From an uncultured Anaerolineales bacterium (GTDB lineage: Bacteria > Chloroflexota > Anaerolineae > Anaerolineales > Villigracilaceae): a stretch of 6,261 bases of DNA. The position numbers and the translations under genes were made by a program. The notes beneath the pieces are model-generated. The model was not told where the DNA came from, did no database searches, and was given only the letters and a program-made list of their open reading frames with translations. Within the stretch, counting starts at the first letter, position 1; each line of letters starts with the position of its first letter. Where the stretch lies: NCBI GenBank assembly GCA_938008865.1, contig CALLJA010000130.1:1-6261 (forward strand), in the 5' to 3' direction. Positions 5,394 through 6,261 of the stretch are shown here, in pieces.

Positions 5394-6261
5394 CTGTTAC
5401 CGCCATCGTCACCGTCCCGCCGTATGCGACCTTTCTTGAGGAAGCAGCCCGCCACCCGCTGGTGAGCGGATTCCGTCTAAACACGGTCATGCCGCTGAAG
5501 GAGACTCCGCGCGAAGTGCTGGCCCGCCTCTCGAAACTGGGCCAGCCCCTGTGGGTGGACCTCAAAGGGCGCCAGTTGCGCGTAGTCACTCCAGCCATCC
5601 CGCCTTTTACCGAGGTCAAACTCAGCCATAAGATCAAGGTCAAAACGCCAGTCGATGCCTACTTCTCGGACGGCAACGAGCGCGTCCGCGTGGCCGCCGT
5701 GGACGGCGACCGCCTGATCATGGAAGATGGTCCGCGCCGCATGGTGGGGCCAGGCGAGTCGGTCAACATCATCGACCCGTCGCTGGAGATCGAAGGCACG
5801 CTGACCGACACTGACAAGGCTTATCTGGCCGCCATGAAGGACCTGGGCCTGGCGAAAGTGATGCTTTCCTACGTCGAATCACCCGAAGACGCGCAGGAAG
5901 TGCGCGACCTGCTGCCTGGGGCAGAGGTGGTGCTCAAGATCGAGACCCAGCGCGGATTGGAGTTCGCCAAACGCTACGGCAACCAACACGGACGATTAAT
6001 GGCCGCGCGCGGTGACCTGTACGTTGAAGTCCTCCACCCTCATAAGATTATTTCTGCACTTCGCGTAGTCATTAATGGCAACAAAAATGCCATTCTTGCC
6101 AGCCGTCTCTTCGAAAGCCTGGCATGGCAGCCTGTCCCTGTCAGCGCCGACATTACTGATGCCGCCTACCTGCTTGAGCTTGGCTACCGCACCTTTCTAC
6201 TCGGTGACCAGGTCTGCATGAAACGCGACTCGCTCATCGAGGCGCTGAATTTGCTGGAAGC
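5384..6261 (+). CDS. Pyruvate-kinase-like barrel protein, partial (C-terminus beyond window)
   Basis: The first 292 codons of a protein, open to the window edge, that follows the pyruvate kinase layout in reduced form. Pyruvate kinase transfers phosphate from phosphoenolpyruvate to ADP. Matches in order: TAIVTVPP (6-13) for the first strand; FRLNT (30-34), keeping the Arg and Asn of the RxNxSHG motif but not SHG; WVDLKGRQLRV (57-67) for the LDLKGPxIR strand; a shortened B domain (about 75-130) with DGDRLIMEDG (107-116); GTLTDTDKAYL (138-148); VMLSYVESPEDAQEV (159-173); LKIET (184-188) with the catalytic Lys185 and metal ligand Glu187; MAARGDLYVEV (206-216) with metal ligand Asp211; ASRLFESL (239-246), where Ser240 replaces the usual Thr; and FLLGDQVC (271-278) for MLSGETA. 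The region before ASRLFESL is some 35-40 residues shorter than in standard enzymes. The core chemistry residues remain, so it may be an enzyme of altered substrate or regulation. The C-terminal allosteric domain cannot be judged here. Confidence 0.75.
   Translation, partial: MPLPVTAIVTVPPYATFLEEAARHPLVSGFRLNTVMPLKETPREVLARLSKLGQPLWVDLKGRQLRVVTPAIPPFTEVKLSHKIKVKTPVDAYFSDGNERVRVAAVDGDRLIMEDGPRRMVGPGESVNIIDPSLEIEGTLTDTDKAYLAAMKDLGLAKVMLSYVESPEDAQEVRDLLPGAEVVLKIETQRGLEFAKRYGNQHGRLMAARGDLYVEVLHPHKIISALRVVINGNKNAILASRLFESLAWQPVPVSADITDAAYLLELGYRTFLLGDQVCMKRDSLIEALNLLE

Noticed and set aside
4373..6261. Tellurium-resistance (Ter) type system, which can pair VWA proteins with TIM-barrel enzymes
   Set aside because: No TerD/TerC-like protein, ATP-grasp or phosphoribosyltransferase is present in the window, and the barrel resembles pyruvate kinase rather than the CitE-like lyases of those systems.

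Overview
The window (about 60% or more GC by eye, bacterial gene density) carries seven protein genes in two divergent blocks. The organism is probably a member of Chloroflexota, perhaps Anaerolineae. This is a tentative call from the gene families, the GC-rich codon use, leaderless-looking promoters and dispersed palindromic repeats of a kind I associate with that phylum. No rRNA, tRNA or marker gene is present to prove it.

Minus-strand block (25-3586), in transcription order: a class I SAM-dependent methyltransferase (2867-3586) closed by a good Rho-independent terminator (2821-2852); then a separately promoted thioredoxin-fold/six-hairpin protein of the YyaL/SPATA20 (DUF255) family (673-2775), followed 9 nt later by an MgtC/SapB-family membrane protein (25-663). 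The last two look like an operon, and an AGGAGG at the left edge suggests another gene follows outside the window.

Divergent region (3587-3783): a perfect-period array of seven 11-bp units (3627-3703) lies between two outward promoters. Each has a -10-like hexamer exactly 6 nt before the start codon, which suggests leaderless transcripts.

Plus-strand block (3784-6261, running off the edge): an archaeal-type NMN adenylyltransferase-like protein (3784-4335) with a changed HxGH motif; a VWA-domain protein with a C-terminal zinc ribbon (4373-5338); and the first 292 codons of a compact, diverged pyruvate-kinase-like barrel protein (5384-6261). The genes are co-oriented with gaps of 37 and 45 nt and are probably co-transcribed. 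Both gaps hold inverted repeats: a small hairpin right after the first stop codon, and a larger palindrome that covers the VWA stop codon and the start codon of the pyruvate-kinase-like gene.

The most notable item is a 93-bp imperfect palindrome (1399-1491) inside the DUF255 gene. It is exactly 31 codons long and stays in frame, so it adds a peptide the family does not usually have, in the manner of Rickettsia palindromic elements. The window thus holds three different repeat types: a coding palindrome, an intergenic 11-bp array, and a palindrome over a gene junction. The plus-strand trio (nucleotidyltransferase, VWA/zinc ribbon, pyruvate-kinase-like) is the best candidate for an undescribed functional unit, but its joint role cannot be read from sequence alone.
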